Assembly (NCBI GenBank): GCA_011040545.1
Contig: DQYM01000180.1
Span: 1-6,145 of the forward strand
DNA length: 6,145 bases
Direction: 5' to 3'
DNA from: Candidatus Bathyarchaeota archaeon
GTDB taxonomy: Archaea > Thermoproteota > Bathyarchaeia > EX4484-135
Shown here: positions 5,901 to 6,145 of the stretch, piece after piece
Numbering within the stretch: position 1 is the stretch's first letter
How the letters are laid out: each line of letters starts with the position of its first letter
Made by a program: the position numbers and the translations under genes
The notes under the pieces: generated by a model
What the model saw: only the letters and a program-made list of their open reading frames with translations
Told to the model about the DNA's origin: nothing
Databases searched by the model: none

Positions 5901-6145
5901 TTGTCGTATAGGCCAGCTAGGACGGAGCTCTGGCAGGTTTTCCCTGAGCTAATAGATGTAGCACTAGGTCGTCTAAAGGCGGATCTAGTCGTGAGGGATG
6001 CCACGCTAGTAAATGTCTTTACAGGCGAGCTCCAGGAGGGCATAGATATAGCCGTTCGGAAGGACCGCATAGCCCTAGTTGGGGATGCAAGCCATGCCAT
6101 AGGGCTTAGCACGAACGTTATAAGGGCAGATGGCCTCTACGCAGC
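5901..6145 (+). CDS. ade: Adenine deaminase, N-terminal part (cut by right edge)
   Basis: Amidohydrolase-superfamily enzyme that deaminates adenine to hypoxanthine in purine salvage. Only 81 codons are visible. They match the family's N-terminal beta domain: ELIDVALGRLKADLVVRDATLVNVFTGE (residues 16-43), then GIDIAVRKDRIALVGDASHAIG and NVIRADGLYA, the stretch that leads into the metal-binding PG-x-x-D-x-H-x-H. That catalytic motif lies beyond the window, so activity cannot be judged. The start is uncertain. The frame is open upstream through an ATG at 5868 and a TTG at 5889. TTG 5901 is preferred because a GGTG sits five bases before it and the likely TATA element (5856-5869) would put the transcript start downstream of the ATG. 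Family similarity begins at about residue 16, so either start leaves a short extension (SYRPARTELWQVFP). It is divergent from translin. Confidence 0.82.
   Translation, partial: MSYRPARTELWQVFPELIDVALGRLKADLVVRDATLVNVFTGELQEGIDIAVRKDRIALVGDASHAIGLSTNVIRADGLYA

Noticed and set aside
5825..6112. Minus-strand extension of the translin frame by about 96 codons
   Set aside because: It is antisense to clear adenine deaminase coding sequence, is Ser/Pro-rich shadow sequence with no translin similarity, and the ATG at 5824 has a ribosome site and starts the family homology.

Overview
The window looks archaeal, most likely from a thermophilic Thermoproteota-type (crenarchaeal) lineage; this is an inference. 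It carries an Ard1/NatA-type N-terminal acetyltransferase close to the Sulfolobus enzyme and an archaeal translin/TRAX (C3PO) homologue. It also has short TATA-like boxes about 25-45 bp from start codons, GGTG-type ribosome sites, a TTG start backed by a strong Shine-Dalgarno, AGG/ATA/CTA-rich codon use and very tight gene packing. I cannot place it to genus.

Layout. Positions 1-996 (+) hold the 3' part of a major facilitator (MFS) transporter that is cut by the left edge. Positions 1029-3368 (+) hold a large secreted, C-terminally anchored surface protein. It has a signal peptide, an 18-20 residue solenoid (probable parallel beta-helix), three carboxypeptidase-regulatory/Ig-like domains, one transmembrane helix and a basic tail. 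Its 3' end overlaps, tail to tail, the 3' end of the next gene by 29 bp. Positions 5824-3340 (-) form a leftward block: translin/TRAX-family nuclease subunit, LarA-type nickel-pincer racemase, then the RimI/Ard1 acetyltransferase. Translin and larA abut exactly (TAA directly followed by ATG). The acetyltransferase sits 76 bp further on and seems to have its own promoter and a strong ribosome site. From about 5901 (+) to the right edge is the first part of adenine deaminase, divergent from translin.

How the genes fit together. The translin-larA junction implies co-transcription and probably translational coupling. The 76-bp gap between translin and adenine deaminase contains one AT-rich element readable as a TATA box both ways, so the divergent pair probably shares a promoter region. 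The transporter and the surface protein lie head to tail and may be co-expressed at the cell envelope. No single pathway links all six genes: they cover transport, cell surface, protein N-terminal acetylation, hydroxy-acid racemisation/epimerisation, RNA processing and purine salvage.

There is no gene-free stretch over 300 bases. I see no tRNA, rRNA, CRISPR array, insertion sequence or obvious mobile element, and no convincing new multi-gene system. The items most worth a second look are the beta-helix surface protein, the translin-larA coupling, and the shared divergent promoter, which would move the adenine deaminase start to a TTG codon.
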